From SZUA-592 sp041556555 (lineage in GTDB: Bacteria; Pseudomonadota; Gammaproteobacteria; Eutrophobiales; Eutrophobiaceae), in contig JBFFIE010000005.1 in the NCBI GenBank assembly GCA_041556555.1, positions 21,034-85,033 on the forward strand: 64,000 bases of DNA, read 5' to 3'. Under the pieces are notes generated by a model that was given only the letters and a program-made list of their open reading frames with translations, ran no database searches and was not told the DNA's origin. Shown piece after piece: positions 26,451 to 34,697 of this stretch (the stretch's first letter is position 1; every line of letters begins with the position of its first letter). The position numbers and the translations under genes are program-made.

Positions 26451-27581
26451 ATGTTTCGTTTAATTTATAGACAGCTCCTGTACGATCGTTACCGTACACT
26501 TTTGACTGCGCTGGCCATCGGGGCGGTTATCAGCCTGATGCTCATACTTGACGGGTTTCAGCAAGGGTTATACCACCAGCTAGGGATGACTGTAAAAAAC
26601 AGGGGAGCCGATTTGATTCTTTCCCAGGCTGGTGTATCCAATCTAATTGCCTCACGTTCAATTATTCCCCAGCTTACCCGGCTTGATGTAGAAGAAATTG
26701 ATGGTGTGAAGAATGCTTATCCTTTGACCAGTATATCGGCTATCTATCGAAAAAATGACAGGAAAAATCCTGTTTATGTATTTGTTTATGATGTAAAAGG
26801 CGGCCCCTTGTCATTTGTCGATGGAAATTTCATAGATGGGCCGCGTGAAATCATTATTGATCAGGCTCTGGCGAAGCTATATGACCTGGCACCAGGTGAT
26901 TCGTTTGTTTTAACTGATTTCGAATTTACTATAGCAGGGATTTCAGAAAATACTTCGGCATTATTTACACCATTTGCCTTTATCAAATTTGATGATTTGA
27001 TCGATTTTTATCTGGAATCGGATATTGCCGCAGATATTACCACCTTTCCTTTGCTGAGTTACCTGCTGGTAGAGCTTGATGACAACGTAGATAAGGAGGC
27101 AGTCAGCCGGGCAATTGAAACCTCTATACCGGATGTAGATGTATTTTTACCGGAAGAACTTGCTAAAAACGATGTACAACTGGGACATGAATTATTTGGG
27201 CCTATTCTAAATCTACTTGTTCTAATTGCTTATATTATTGGCCTGTTAGCTATTGGTATTATTATGTTTACAACTGCTCATGAGCGTAAGCGGAGTCTGG
27301 CAGTAGTCAGGGCATTGGGTTTCCCTGTTAGTAAAATCGCCATATCAGTTACAATTGAAACGGCAATATTGGTACTAATTGCATTCCCTGTTGGAATGGT
27401 TATAGCGCAGATAATCACTGGTTTGATTACCTGGGTTGCCCCGGTTTATCTTGTTTTACCCCTGGATCCATCCACGCTACTCAGGACATTATCAGCCTGC
27501 ATTGTTCTTTCCTTTTTAGGGGCTTTCATTGCCATATATATCATTTCAAGAATTGAACCTGAGATTGCCTTCAGGAGTTGA
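26451..27581 (+). CDS. ABC transporter permease, FtsX/MacB-like, first copy
   Basis: A 376-residue inner-membrane protein with the MacB/FtsX layout: one helix near the start (about 15-33), a large periplasmic domain (about 40-250), and three helices at the C-terminus (LLVLIAYIIGLLAIGIIMF; IETAILVLIAFPVGMVIAQI; LSACIVLSFLGAFIAIYII). The coupling motif ERKRSLAVVRALGFP sits after the second helix. It overlaps the next permease gene by four bases, which implies an obligate heterodimer. Lol- and Mac-type transporters move lipoproteins, peptides or lipids out of the inner membrane; the cargo here is unknown. Confidence 0.88.
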   Translation: MFRLIYRQLLYDRYRTLLTALAIGAVISLMLILDGFQQGLYHQLGMTVKNRGADLILSQAGVSNLIASRSIIPQLTRLDVEEIDGVKNAYPLTSISAIYRKNDRKNPVYVFVYDVKGGPLSFVDGNFIDGPREIIIDQALAKLYDLAPGDSFVLTDFEFTIAGISENTSALFTPFAFIKFDDLIDFYLESDIAADITTFPLLSYLLVELDDNVDKEAVSRAIETSIPDVDVFLPEELAKNDVQLGHELFGPILNLLVLIAYIIGLLAIGIIMFTTAHERKRSLAVVRALGFPVSKIAISVTIETAILVLIAFPVGMVIAQIITGLITWVAPVYLVLPLDPSTLLRTLSACIVLSFLGAFIAIYIISRIEPEIAFRS

Positions 27582-28693
27582 TCATGTTGCGCTGGGCATT
27601 CAAAAGTTTAATTGCTGAACCCCTGAGTTTTTTATTAACTGCATTGGTGGTTGGTGTAGCGTTGGTACTGGTCATTTTTTTCGAGGCAGTATTTGCCGGG
27701 GAATCAGAAAATATTATTGCTTATCCCAAAAATATAAATCCTGATGTATGGGTGATGCAACGGGGCATATTTAATATGCATATGGCGACGTCATTCATCT
27801 GGGACTGGAAGCGGGACCGTGTTTCCGGAATTGAAGGAGTAGAAAAAGTTACTCCAATTCTTTATATGAATAGTATCGTTGAAGCAGGGAACAAACGTTG
27901 GTTTTCATTTGTAGTCGGTTTAGTAGAAAACGATAAAAGGGCAGGTCCCTGGAAAATGGCCAGTGGAAAACCTTATCCGGATGATGGGGAGGCTGTCATA
28001 CCGAAAATCCTTGCAGATAAGACCGGACTAAAACTGGGTGATGTTGTTCGTATTGCCAATGAAACATTTAAAGTAGTGGGACTCAGTGAAGATACATTTT
28101 CAATGGCAAATTCCATTGCCTTTATTACATATTCTGATTTAAGGGAGATCATGTCATTGACAGGTTCAGACAGCTATCTTTTGGTGGATGCTGTACCTGG
28201 AACAGATCCGGCACTGTTAGCTGAACGTATTCGAAACGAAGTGGAGAAGATCAATGCCCTTCCGTCAAATGAATTTATTAAAAATGACAGGGAGCTGGCC
28301 ATGCAAATGGGCGTAGAATTAATCGGTATTATGACTATAATCGGTGCCGCTCTTGCTATCTCGCTTTCCATGTTTATGTTGTATGTTTTTGCAGCCAGGA
28401 AACGGCGTGATCTGGCAATCCTCAAGGCTTTGGGTGTTAGTAATGGTGCTGTGTATATTAGCACAATATTTCAGGCATCCTGCTTGGCAATCACGGGGCT
28501 GGTGATTGCACTTGTGCTTGTTTATGCTGCCATACCACTAACCAATTCTTTTGCACCAGAGATTACCTTGCAGATCACCGGTTCTTCATTGCTCAGGCTA
28601 AGCTTGGTAACAATTTTAGTCGCTATACTGGCCTCACTAATACCAGTACGTCAGGTGATGAAAATTGATCCCCTATTGGCATTCCAGCGTTAA
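27578..28693 (+). CDS. ABC transporter permease, FtsX/MacB-like, second copy
   Basis: A 371-residue partner of the preceding permease with the same layout: first helix about 12-32 (LLTALVVGVALVLVIFFEAV), a periplasmic domain to about 230, then three helices. The coupling loop reads ARKRRDLAILKALGVSN. The two permeases are related but clearly different in the periplasmic domain, so they are not a recent duplication. The ATPase gene follows after 11 bases. Together they should form a type VII-like exporter or mechanotransmission complex that works on a periplasmic or outer-leaflet substrate. Confidence 0.88.
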   Translation: MIMLRWAFKSLIAEPLSFLLTALVVGVALVLVIFFEAVFAGESENIIAYPKNINPDVWVMQRGIFNMHMATSFIWDWKRDRVSGIEGVEKVTPILYMNSIVEAGNKRWFSFVVGLVENDKRAGPWKMASGKPYPDDGEAVIPKILADKTGLKLGDVVRIANETFKVVGLSEDTFSMANSIAFITYSDLREIMSLTGSDSYLLVDAVPGTDPALLAERIRNEVEKINALPSNEFIKNDRELAMQMGVELIGIMTIIGAALAISLSMFMLYVFAARKRRDLAILKALGVSNGAVYISTIFQASCLAITGLVIALVLVYAAIPLTNSFAPEITLQITGSSLLRLSLVTILVAILASLIPVRQVMKIDPLLAFQR

Positions 28694-28704
28694 CAGACAA
28701 TATC

Positions 28705-29577
28705 ATGATAAATCATATTCTCAGGGTTGATCATTTGACTAAGGATTTTGGTAGTGGTAATGCTAAGGTTCGAGCAGTTGATGATGTATCTTTAACGGTA
28801 TTACAAGGGGAACTGGTATTAATTATGGGGCCATCCGGTTCCGGTAAGACAACCTTGTTATCCATGTGTGGTGGTTTATTGCGTCCCACAGCTGGAAATA
28901 TTTTTCTGGAACAAATCCAGATTACTGGACTGAATGAAAAACAGTTACCAACAATTCGGGCACAGAAAGTGGGTTTTATATTCCAGGCATTTAATCTTCT
29001 GGATGCCTTGACAGTTGAAGAAAATATTTTATTACCTGCCAGCCTGGTGAAGCAAAACAGATCATATGTCAGAAGTCGTGCGCAGGAGTTAATATCTACT
29101 CTGGGTCTGAAATCCAGAATACACGCCAAGCCGCAAACCTTGTCAGGCGGGGAAAAACAACGAGTGGCTATTGCCCGTGCTCTGATTAATTCTCCACCAT
29201 TAATCCTGGCAGATGAACCGACTGGTAATCTCGATTCTCACAGTGGACAGGAAGTAATGATGATTTTGCATGATATTGTCCGTGATCAGGGTTGTTCTGT
29301 GGTGATGGTGACACATGATCCACGGGTGGAGGAAATGGCAGACAGAATCCTCTGGCTGGAAGATGGCGCACTGCGTGATAGAAAATCTGAAAAACACAAC
29401 TGGGTTCATGATCCTGTGTGTGGTATGCGAGTGGATGAATGGACAGCCGAAATATTCGAAGAATATGATAATAAGCAATTTGTATTTTGTTCCAATCGAT
29501 GCCGGGAACGCTTCCGGGAGGACCCATCAAGATACAGTAAACAGGATCCACAAATTTCAAGCGATCCCATCTCATGA
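28705..29577 (+). CDS. ABC transporter ATPase with C-terminal YHS domain
   Basis: A 290-residue LolD/MacB-type ATPase. Walker A GPSGSGKT is at 42-49, the signature LSGGE at 146-150 and Walker B ILADEP at 167-172. After residue 230 a YHS domain begins: HDPVCGMRV at about 235-243 and FCSNRCRERF at 261-270. YHS modules are found in copper and other heavy-metal proteins, and the Cys residues typical of them are all present. The fusion of a YHS domain to a LolD-like ATPase is unusual; it could sense metal and gate export, or help dimerise. The stop overlaps the next gene by four bases. Confidence 0.9.
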   Translation: MINHILRVDHLTKDFGSGNAKVRAVDDVSLTVLQGELVLIMGPSGSGKTTLLSMCGGLLRPTAGNIFLEQIQITGLNEKQLPTIRAQKVGFIFQAFNLLDALTVEENILLPASLVKQNRSYVRSRAQELISTLGLKSRIHAKPQTLSGGEKQRVAIARALINSPPLILADEPTGNLDSHSGQEVMMILHDIVRDQGCSVVMVTHDPRVEEMADRILWLEDGALRDRKSEKHNWVHDPVCGMRVDEWTAEIFEEYDNKQFVFCSNRCRERFREDPSRYSKQDPQISSDPIS

Positions 29578-30269
29578 TATCATTACAATACGTCTGGTTA
29601 ATATGGTCGCTGGCATTTCTTGTACCGTGGTTATTATTGTATTTATTCTTTCCGGCGCACCGGAAAGCCATGTTGTGGGCAAGCCTGTTCACCATGCCAT
29701 TTGGCCTGACGGAACCCCTGTTTGTTCCTGAATACTGGGCACCTCCAAGCCTGTTTGATCTGGCGCTTACCACCGGCTTTGATATTGAAAGCCTGATTTT
29801 CTGTTTTGGAATAGGGGGGGTTGGGGTTGTCCTGTACAATATACTTACCGGTGCCCGTTTTTCACAGGTATCAGAAACCTACCGCCGTTCACCTTTGCAT
29901 AGACACCACAGGCTTGCTATTACTGCCCCCTTTATTACATATCCGATACTTTATTTTTTCCCATGGAACCCGATATATCCTGCATTTGTGGCGATGATTG
30001 TTGGTACGATAGCCACGATTTTGTGCCGGCCGGATCTCAAAACCAAGACCTGGGTTGGCGGGTTGTTGTTTCTCGGATATTACTGGATATTTATCTCGGG
30101 GCTTGAACTGTTATCGCCCGGCTATGTGGAGCGGGTCTGGAACCTGGAAGCCTTATCAGGAATTCTATTTTTCGGGATTCCTGTGGAGGAATTTATTTTT
30201 GCATTGACTTTCGGGATGTACTGGGCCGGGGTCTATGAGCATTTTACCTGGTCAAAACCCGGACACTAA
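29574..30269 (+). CDS. Lycopene-cyclase-domain membrane protein
   Basis: A 231-residue inner-membrane protein with about seven helices. It holds two copies of the lycopene cyclase domain pattern: FGLTEPLFVPEYW early (about 42-56) and FGIPVEEFIFALTFGMYWAGVYEH late, each with an acidic pair after a helix. True heterodimeric cyclases (CrtYc/CrtYd) have about 100 residues per domain, so two in one protein fits a full cyclase unit. No carotenoid biosynthesis genes are seen nearby, and the gene is translationally coupled to the ABC exporter. It may modify or handle an isoprenoid or lipid cargo of that exporter; this is inference. Confidence 0.8.
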   Translation: MISLQYVWLIWSLAFLVPWLLLYLFFPAHRKAMLWASLFTMPFGLTEPLFVPEYWAPPSLFDLALTTGFDIESLIFCFGIGGVGVVLYNILTGARFSQVSETYRRSPLHRHHRLAITAPFITYPILYFFPWNPIYPAFVAMIVGTIATILCRPDLKTKTWVGGLLFLGYYWIFISGLELLSPGYVERVWNLEALSGILFFGIPVEEFIFALTFGMYWAGVYEHFTWSKPGH

Positions 30270-30349
30270 CATAGTTACTCAAATTAATCATCTAAATTAT
30301 TAATATTTCTAAATCCATCTTTTTATCCATCCCGTTATTTAGCCATTAA

Positions 30350-30363
30350 TTGATCTAGATCAA
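30350..30363. promoter_or_regulatory. Perfect FNR-type box before the porin-cytochrome operon
   Basis: TTGAT-CTAG-ATCAA, within the longer palindrome AATTGATCTAGATCAATT. A -10 candidate TATAAA at 30385-30390 would place the box about 41 bases upstream of the start site. A second candidate, TATACT at 30391-30396, is also possible. Confidence 0.8.
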
Positions 30364-30423
30364 TTGCATATCCTCTATAGTTAGTATAAATATACTAAGA
30401 ATGTAACTAAAAGGGGAGATGCC

Positions 30424-31644
30424 ATGAAGTTACCAGCCATTACTTCTTTTTTGTCGTCAGCTTGTTTCCTTTGTGTCCTCACTATCCCAGTTCAGACTTA
30501 TGGGGCAGAGGAAGATACCGCTGCCATGAAATCCCGTATTGAGGCACTGGAAAGGGAGCTGTCTGCAATAAAAGAAAAACTTGAAGAGCAAACCCAGGAA
30601 GCTGCCACCAAGGAAGAGTTAGAGGCTGTAAAAGAAGAAGTTGAAGTGGCAAAAGCTGAAAAAGATGAGTGGAAATATTACGACTCAAAAGTCCACCTGG
30701 CAGGTTATGGCGCGGTTGGATTTGTAAATGATGATCCTGAAAACGATCGTTTTAATCAAGTATCTTTTAATCCCATCTTCCACTATCAATACAAGAACTT
30801 GATTATGCTCGAGGCAGAATTGGAGATAGCGATAGATGGTGACGAAACGGAATTTGGACTCGAGTATATGACTGTGGACTGGTTTATAAATGACTATATG
30901 GCCCTGGTAGCAGGTAAATTTTTAAGCCCTATTGGGCAATTTCGACAGAATCTTCATCCAGCGTGGGTAAATAAACTGCCCTCTGCCCCGTCCGGTTTTG
31001 GCCATGAACAGGCTGCCCCGACTGCTGATGTCGGTGTCCAGTTAAGGGGTGGGGTCCCGATCTTCAGAGGATATGGCAATTATGCAGTTTTCGTCACGAA
31101 TGGGCCGGAATTGGATGAGGACGGGGGTGAAATCCATGCCGTCCATTCCGAAGGTTCTACCAGTAATGAGGATGACAATTATCTTTTCGGGGGGCGCATC
31201 GGCATTATACCAATACCTAGACTAGAAATTGGTGGCTCTGTTGCGATTGGAGACGTCGCATTGGAAGGTGAAGATGATCGTGATTATGAGGTATACGGGT
31301 TTGATGCCAGCTGGAAATGGCGAGATCTTGATGTCAGGGGTGAATACGTAAAACAGGAGGTTGGTTCTCTGGCAACCAGTGTGGCACCGGAGAAACAGGA
31401 TTGGGAAGCCTGGTATGCACAAGCTTCTCACAGTATATTATCAACTAATTTCGAGGCCGTAGTACGTTATTCAGATTACACATCGACTCACGCTAGTGTG
31501 GAGCAGGAGCAATGGGCACTAGGTCTCAATTATCTTTTTGCACCTCACGCAATAGCTAAATTCTCATATGAATTTAATGATGGGGCAGAAGGTGAGCCTA
31601 GCAATGATGATCTTGTATTTTTACAATTTGCATACGGATTTTAA
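30424..31644 (+). CDS. Outer-membrane porin with N-terminal coiled coil
   Basis: A 406-residue outer-membrane protein. A signal peptide (about 1-27, ending QTYGA) is followed by a coiled coil of about 55 residues (MKSRIEALERELSAIKEKL and further heptads), then a beta-barrel with alternating strands and a C-terminal Phe (QFAYGF), the classic signal for the barrel-assembly machine. The strong ribosome site GGGGAG precedes ATG. This build resembles the phosphate-selective or DUF-type porins that have a periplasmic trimerising coil. It is followed by a c-type cytochrome gene after 11 bases and shares the FNR-type promoter. The transported solute is unknown. Confidence 0.85.
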   Translation: MKLPAITSFLSSACFLCVLTIPVQTYGAEEDTAAMKSRIEALERELSAIKEKLEEQTQEAATKEELEAVKEEVEVAKAEKDEWKYYDSKVHLAGYGAVGFVNDDPENDRFNQVSFNPIFHYQYKNLIMLEAELEIAIDGDETEFGLEYMTVDWFINDYMALVAGKFLSPIGQFRQNLHPAWVNKLPSAPSGFGHEQAAPTADVGVQLRGGVPIFRGYGNYAVFVTNGPELDEDGGEIHAVHSEGSTSNEDDNYLFGGRIGIIPIPRLEIGGSVAIGDVALEGEDDRDYEVYGFDASWKWRDLDVRGEYVKQEVGSLATSVAPEKQDWEAWYAQASHSILSTNFEAVVRYSDYTSTHASVEQEQWALGLNYLFAPHAIAKFSYEFNDGAEGEPSNDDLVFLQFAYGF

Positions 31645-31655
31645 AGGGGCATACG

Positions 31656-31961
31656 ATGATGAATCATATATATAAAGTTATTTTGTATGTATTTAGCCTA
31701 TTATTAGTTTTTTCGTCACCCATGTCTGCGTTTGCAGCAGATGATCTCGATAGCGCAACATTCGCACGAGGTGCACAGCAATGGGCAAATAATTGTGATC
31801 GTTGTCATAATATGCGTGATCCCAGAGAGTTCCGTGATGACCTTTGGGAACCAATCGTTGCCCACATGCGAATCAGGGGAGGATTAACCGGGCAACAGGC
31901 ACGTGACATTCTCTATTTCCTGCAGTCATCGAATTATAGTGCGTCTGCGCAATCTAAGTGA
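31656..31961 (+). CDS. Small periplasmic c-type cytochrome
   Basis: A 101-residue protein with a signal peptide (about 1-27) and one heme c motif C47-D-R-C50-H51. A possible axial Met is M72 in AHMRIRGG. The mature protein is about 75 residues, small for a class I cytochrome. It sits directly downstream of the porin and shares its low-oxygen promoter, so it is expected to be made under oxygen limitation. A hairpin terminator follows. It may pass electrons to an oxidase or reductase outside the window. Confidence 0.88.
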   Translation: MMNHIYKVILYVFSLLLVFSSPMSAFAADDLDSATFARGAQQWANNCDRCHNMRDPREFRDDLWEPIVAHMRIRGGLTGQQARDILYFLQSSNYSASAQSK

Positions 31962-31999
31962 AATAGTCTGATTGGGGTGCATAACGTAATATTCTTTTT

Positions 32000-32030
32000 G
32001 CCAGATATCCGTCCTGGATATCTGGCTTGT
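32000..32030 (+). terminator. Terminator of the porin-cytochrome operon
   Basis: A perfect 11-base-pair stem GCCAGATATCC / GGATATCTGGC with a five-base loop, followed by ttgttatttc. An A/T-rich flank on the other side (attcttttt) could let it work on both strands. Confidence 0.8.
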
Positions 32031-32065
32031 TATTTCATGGATATTACCGGGATTTATAATAGAAT

Positions 32066-32320
32066 TTGAATTCTATATTTAATTTCTTATTGTCGGTAAG
32101 TTTTGTTAATTTCATTTTGATATTTTCTGCATCAATCCTTGCGGCAGATATGAGTGAAGGCGAAATGGCGGGCATTATCCGGTCATCAGATCATCCCTGT
32201 CACAAGGTCCTGGATTTAATGGATACGGGCGATAATTCCTGGACTGTTCAGTGTAATTCCGGGACGTTTATTGTGAAGCGGGATGCAGAGGGGCAATACA
32301 CCGTCGAACCGGTCGAGTAA
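32066..32320 (+). CDS. Small exported protein of unknown function
   Basis: An 84-residue protein starting with TTG at 32066, chosen because the first 27 residues then make a full signal peptide (FNFLLSVSFVNFILIFSAS ILAA region). The mature part of about 57 residues has two cysteines (SSDHPCHKVL; WTVQCNSG) that could form a disulfide. No ribosome site of good quality is seen, so the start is uncertain. The pattern HPCHKV...W.VQCN..TF.V recalls short periplasmic proteins of unknown role. It is convergent with the lipoprotein gene that follows. Confidence 0.6.
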   Translation: MNSIFNFLLSVSFVNFILIFSASILAADMSEGEMAGIIRSSDHPCHKVLDLMDTGDNSWTVQCNSGTFIVKRDAEGQYTVEPVE

Positions 32321-32369
32321 CTTATCAATTCTATAAAGAATAAATCAATAAGAAGCCTGTTGTCCGAAC

Positions 32370-33041
32370 TTATTTAATTTGATGGATAAATTCCTGGATC
32401 TTGCTGGGATCCATCATTGTGGTCCAGCTTTTGGCACCTGCCTTGATTGAATTGGCTTCCCAATCCTTGAGGCGCCTGCGATAAACCTCAGGATTGGAAC
32501 TGTCGGCAGTTAGCTTGATGATATTCATAGCCGCAATGTCAATCCCGCTGAATTCACCCTCGCCGAATTTCCGCACAACGCCCTTAGGCAGGTCTTCTTG
32601 CATGTCACTGAAGATGAACATTACCTGGGTGCCGGCCTTGGTTTCTTTCAAGTAGTCGGAACAGAGCATCATGGCGCCACTGATATCGGTGTGCCTGGAC
32701 TCCGTCAAGTTACCTGCAAATTCATCGAGAGTTGAAGAAAATGCCAGCTTCTGAGCGTTGGATTCTGATGGCTTATAATCCAGCACCAGTTTCTTCTGCA
32801 GGTTTTCTTCCGAATAACTGTTACTGTCTATAGTAATCAGAAAGATACTGTCACCGGGTATCATCTCCGGCAGGATCCCTGCCTTGATTATTCGGGCGAC
32901 ACTGTGCTTTTCCTGGGCGTAGGTGCCGGAGACATCGGCCAGTGTACAGTAGGCTGTTTCATAGGCGTCATTGTCTGTACAACCCACAGCGCTAAATCCA
33001 AAAACGATCAAAATCAAAAGGTGCTTAGTCAGGTATTTCAT
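32370..33041 (-). CDS. Lipoprotein with VWA-like fold, partner of the next gene
   Basis: A 223-residue lipoprotein with lipobox VFGFSAVGC (Cys21). The mature part shows features of a von Willebrand A-like domain: a strand IFLITIDSNSYSE (near the DxSxS position), a helix region TDISGAMMLCSDYL and a strand VMFIFSDMQED, where the aspartates could bind metal, though the exact MIDAS triad DxSxS is DSNSYS. It follows the large membrane protein gene by five bases on the same strand, so the two are surely co-transcribed. I do not recognise a named family. The terminal CTDNDAYETAYCTLAD region after the lipobox may add further contacts. Confidence 0.7.
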   Translation of the reverse strand: MKYLTKHLLILIVFGFSAVGCTDNDAYETAYCTLADVSGTYAQEKHSVARIIKAGILPEMIPGDSIFLITIDSNSYSEENLQKKLVLDYKPSESNAQKLAFSSTLDEFAGNLTESRHTDISGAMMLCSDYLKETKAGTQVMFIFSDMQEDLPKGVVRKFGEGEFSGIDIAAMNIIKLTADSSNPEVYRRRLKDWEANSIKAGAKSWTTMMDPSKIQEFIHQIK

Positions 33042-33046
33042 GATTA

Positions 33047-34447
33047 TTATGTCCTGGCTTGCATGTTTCCAATCAGGTTTGCTATCTGTGACGGGATAAT
33101 GATGTAGGCGTCAAAAAGATGCGACAAGAGGTTAAACACGGCTTCAATAATATATGCGAAAGCATCGCTGATATGGCCCAGCAGGTTCATTATTAATATG
33201 AGAATCCGGGTAAAGGCATGTTGGCTGGCCTCGATGAACATCTCCAGGGGTACAGCAACCATGGCCAGGATCCAGGGCAGCACAAAACCCAGTGTTGCCT
33301 GACCGATTACAGTGATTCGTGAGCTGGTTTCATTCAATATCACCCCGGCTGTTTCACCTGCCAGACTGCGGTCCAGAGCAGCATCTGCTTCTGCCAGTGC
33401 TTCACGTAATATAGCCAGAGAAGCTTCAACAGAAGCCAGGAATAAAAGACCGAATAAAGAGGCATACAAAAGTATTTTGCGTTTACTCCGCATCATGCCG
33501 GCAATCTGTGGGAAGATGTTGGTGATGCCCAGTGATTCCATCAGGAAAATTCCTAACACGATTTCAAGCGTCACGATTACCATTGCCGAGATCTCTGACA
33601 CCATCATGCCGCCGATACGAGTGCCGGCGGGAACCAGTTCAGACATGGGCAATGCAATCAGCTGGAAGTTGATAATGGCGCCAAAAAAAGCAACGCCAAG
33701 AACAAACAGTGAAAAGATAAACAACTTGGTCATCTTGCTTGAAAGCATATCAATGGACTCTGGTCCACCGGCTGCGATCTTTTCAAACTGGGTCATGTAC
33801 TTGTCAATACGTCCGCTGGTTTCCAGTACCGATCCCACCTTTTTATTTATATCATGACTGAGTTTTTCAAGCCGACGCCACACGGGTGCCATTGATGCCA
33901 GGATTTTATGCCGTTTTGCGGCCGTCTCCCTGAATTCCGACAGTGCTTTTTTCTCTCCGGCAACGGCTGATTTATGAATTTCACCCAGCATCTTTTCGAT
34001 GATTCGATCGCCGTTTGAGGTTTGCGCACGAGCGATGGTTTCGACGACTTCACTCCAGCCCGGTGCTTCCGGCGTTACCTGCCCACATTCCTTGTAGTCA
34101 GCTTCTATGTGTGTAATGTTGTCATCCAGTTTCAGTTGCAGTTTTGGGTAGTCTGAAAGGTGTTTGGCATACCCGGCTTCCACTGAGCGGAATTCCTGCA
34201 TGATTTTTTCCTGGGCACTGGCGACACCGGATTCCAGCAGAACCTTGCGATCTTTTTCGCGCATGGCTTCTGCAACGGATTTTGCCCAGAGTGCAGTTTT
34301 CCTCAGGCCTCCCGCAGTACCGGTCATCAGGCCTTCTATGGCCTTGTGCATGGGTACCCGGGCAAAGTAAAAAAAGACCATGCTGATGACAACCCAGATG
34401 GCGATGGAAAGACCGGGCATCGATGGAATTAGGTAAAGACTTTCCAC
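33047..34447 (-). CDS. Large membrane protein with coiled-coil domain, unknown function
   Basis: A 466-residue inner-membrane protein of no recognised family. One helix near the start (about 14-31) is followed by a long, charged, mostly helical soluble region (about 35-235) and then at least five hydrophobic segments: LFIFSLFVLGVAFFGAI, SAMVIVTLEIVLGIFLM, ILLYASLFGLLFLASV, ATLGFVLPWILAMVAV and ILILIMNLLGHISDAFAYII. The layout recalls a channel or motor-type stator with a large helical sensor, but no motif proves this. It forms a two-gene unit with the downstream VWA-like lipoprotein. No phage or toxin signature was seen near it. Confidence 0.7.
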   Translation of the reverse strand: MESLYLIPSMPGLSIAIWVVISMVFFYFARVPMHKAIEGLMTGTAGGLRKTALWAKSVAEAMREKDRKVLLESGVASAQEKIMQEFRSVEAGYAKHLSDYPKLQLKLDDNITHIEADYKECGQVTPEAPGWSEVVETIARAQTSNGDRIIEKMLGEIHKSAVAGEKKALSEFRETAAKRHKILASMAPVWRRLEKLSHDINKKVGSVLETSGRIDKYMTQFEKIAAGGPESIDMLSSKMTKLFIFSLFVLGVAFFGAIINFQLIALPMSELVPAGTRIGGMMVSEISAMVIVTLEIVLGIFLMESLGITNIFPQIAGMMRSKRKILLYASLFGLLFLASVEASLAILREALAEADAALDRSLAGETAGVILNETSSRITVIGQATLGFVLPWILAMVAVPLEMFIEASQHAFTRILILIMNLLGHISDAFAYIIEAVFNLLSHLFDAYIIIPSQIANLIGNMQART

Positions 34448-34667
34448 GGCGGCAACCTCTCTTGTCTATTGAATTTATATAAATTAATCGGTTAGCTCCA
34501 GGAGTTTAGTGCATCTGCGAATTAATTAGTGTGATGCAAGTAACAAAGTAACCGGCAAATTGGTAAATATCTGTAATCTGTCACTCAATATAAAACCTCC
34601 CTCGTGGAGGTTTTATAAGCTGGAGAAGGCGGCCAGCGTCGCTTCCGTATCACATTACACAAACAAA
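34448..34667. other. Region between tmRNA terminator and the unknown pair; holds a degenerate tmRNA 3' end copy
   Basis: No gene. It should hold the minus-strand promoter of the large membrane protein. At 34589-34617 there is a 12-base-pair hairpin around CCTCC ctcgt GGAGG, and it is followed by TGGAGAAGGCGGCC (34620-34633), which resembles TGGTGGAGGCGGCC at the end of tmRNA (34698-34711). The same order, hairpin then CCA-end, is seen in both. See the finding on this. Confidence 0.5.
34589..34617. repeat. Hairpin, degenerate copy of the tmRNA terminator
   Basis: Stem TATAAAACCTCC / GGAGGTTTTATA with loop CTCGT. It differs from the tmRNA terminator 50 bases away mainly in its loop and a few stem bases. 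It could terminate transcription from either side. Confidence 0.6.
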
Positions 34668-34690
34668 AATACCTCCACAAGGGAGGTATT
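34668..34690 (-). terminator. Intrinsic terminator of tmRNA
   Basis: Stem AATACCTCC / GGAGGTATT with a five-base loop, eight bases beyond the mature CCA end. On the minus strand it is followed by TTTTTG, giving a proper U-run. Confidence 0.8.
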
Positions 34691-34697
34691 ATTGATT

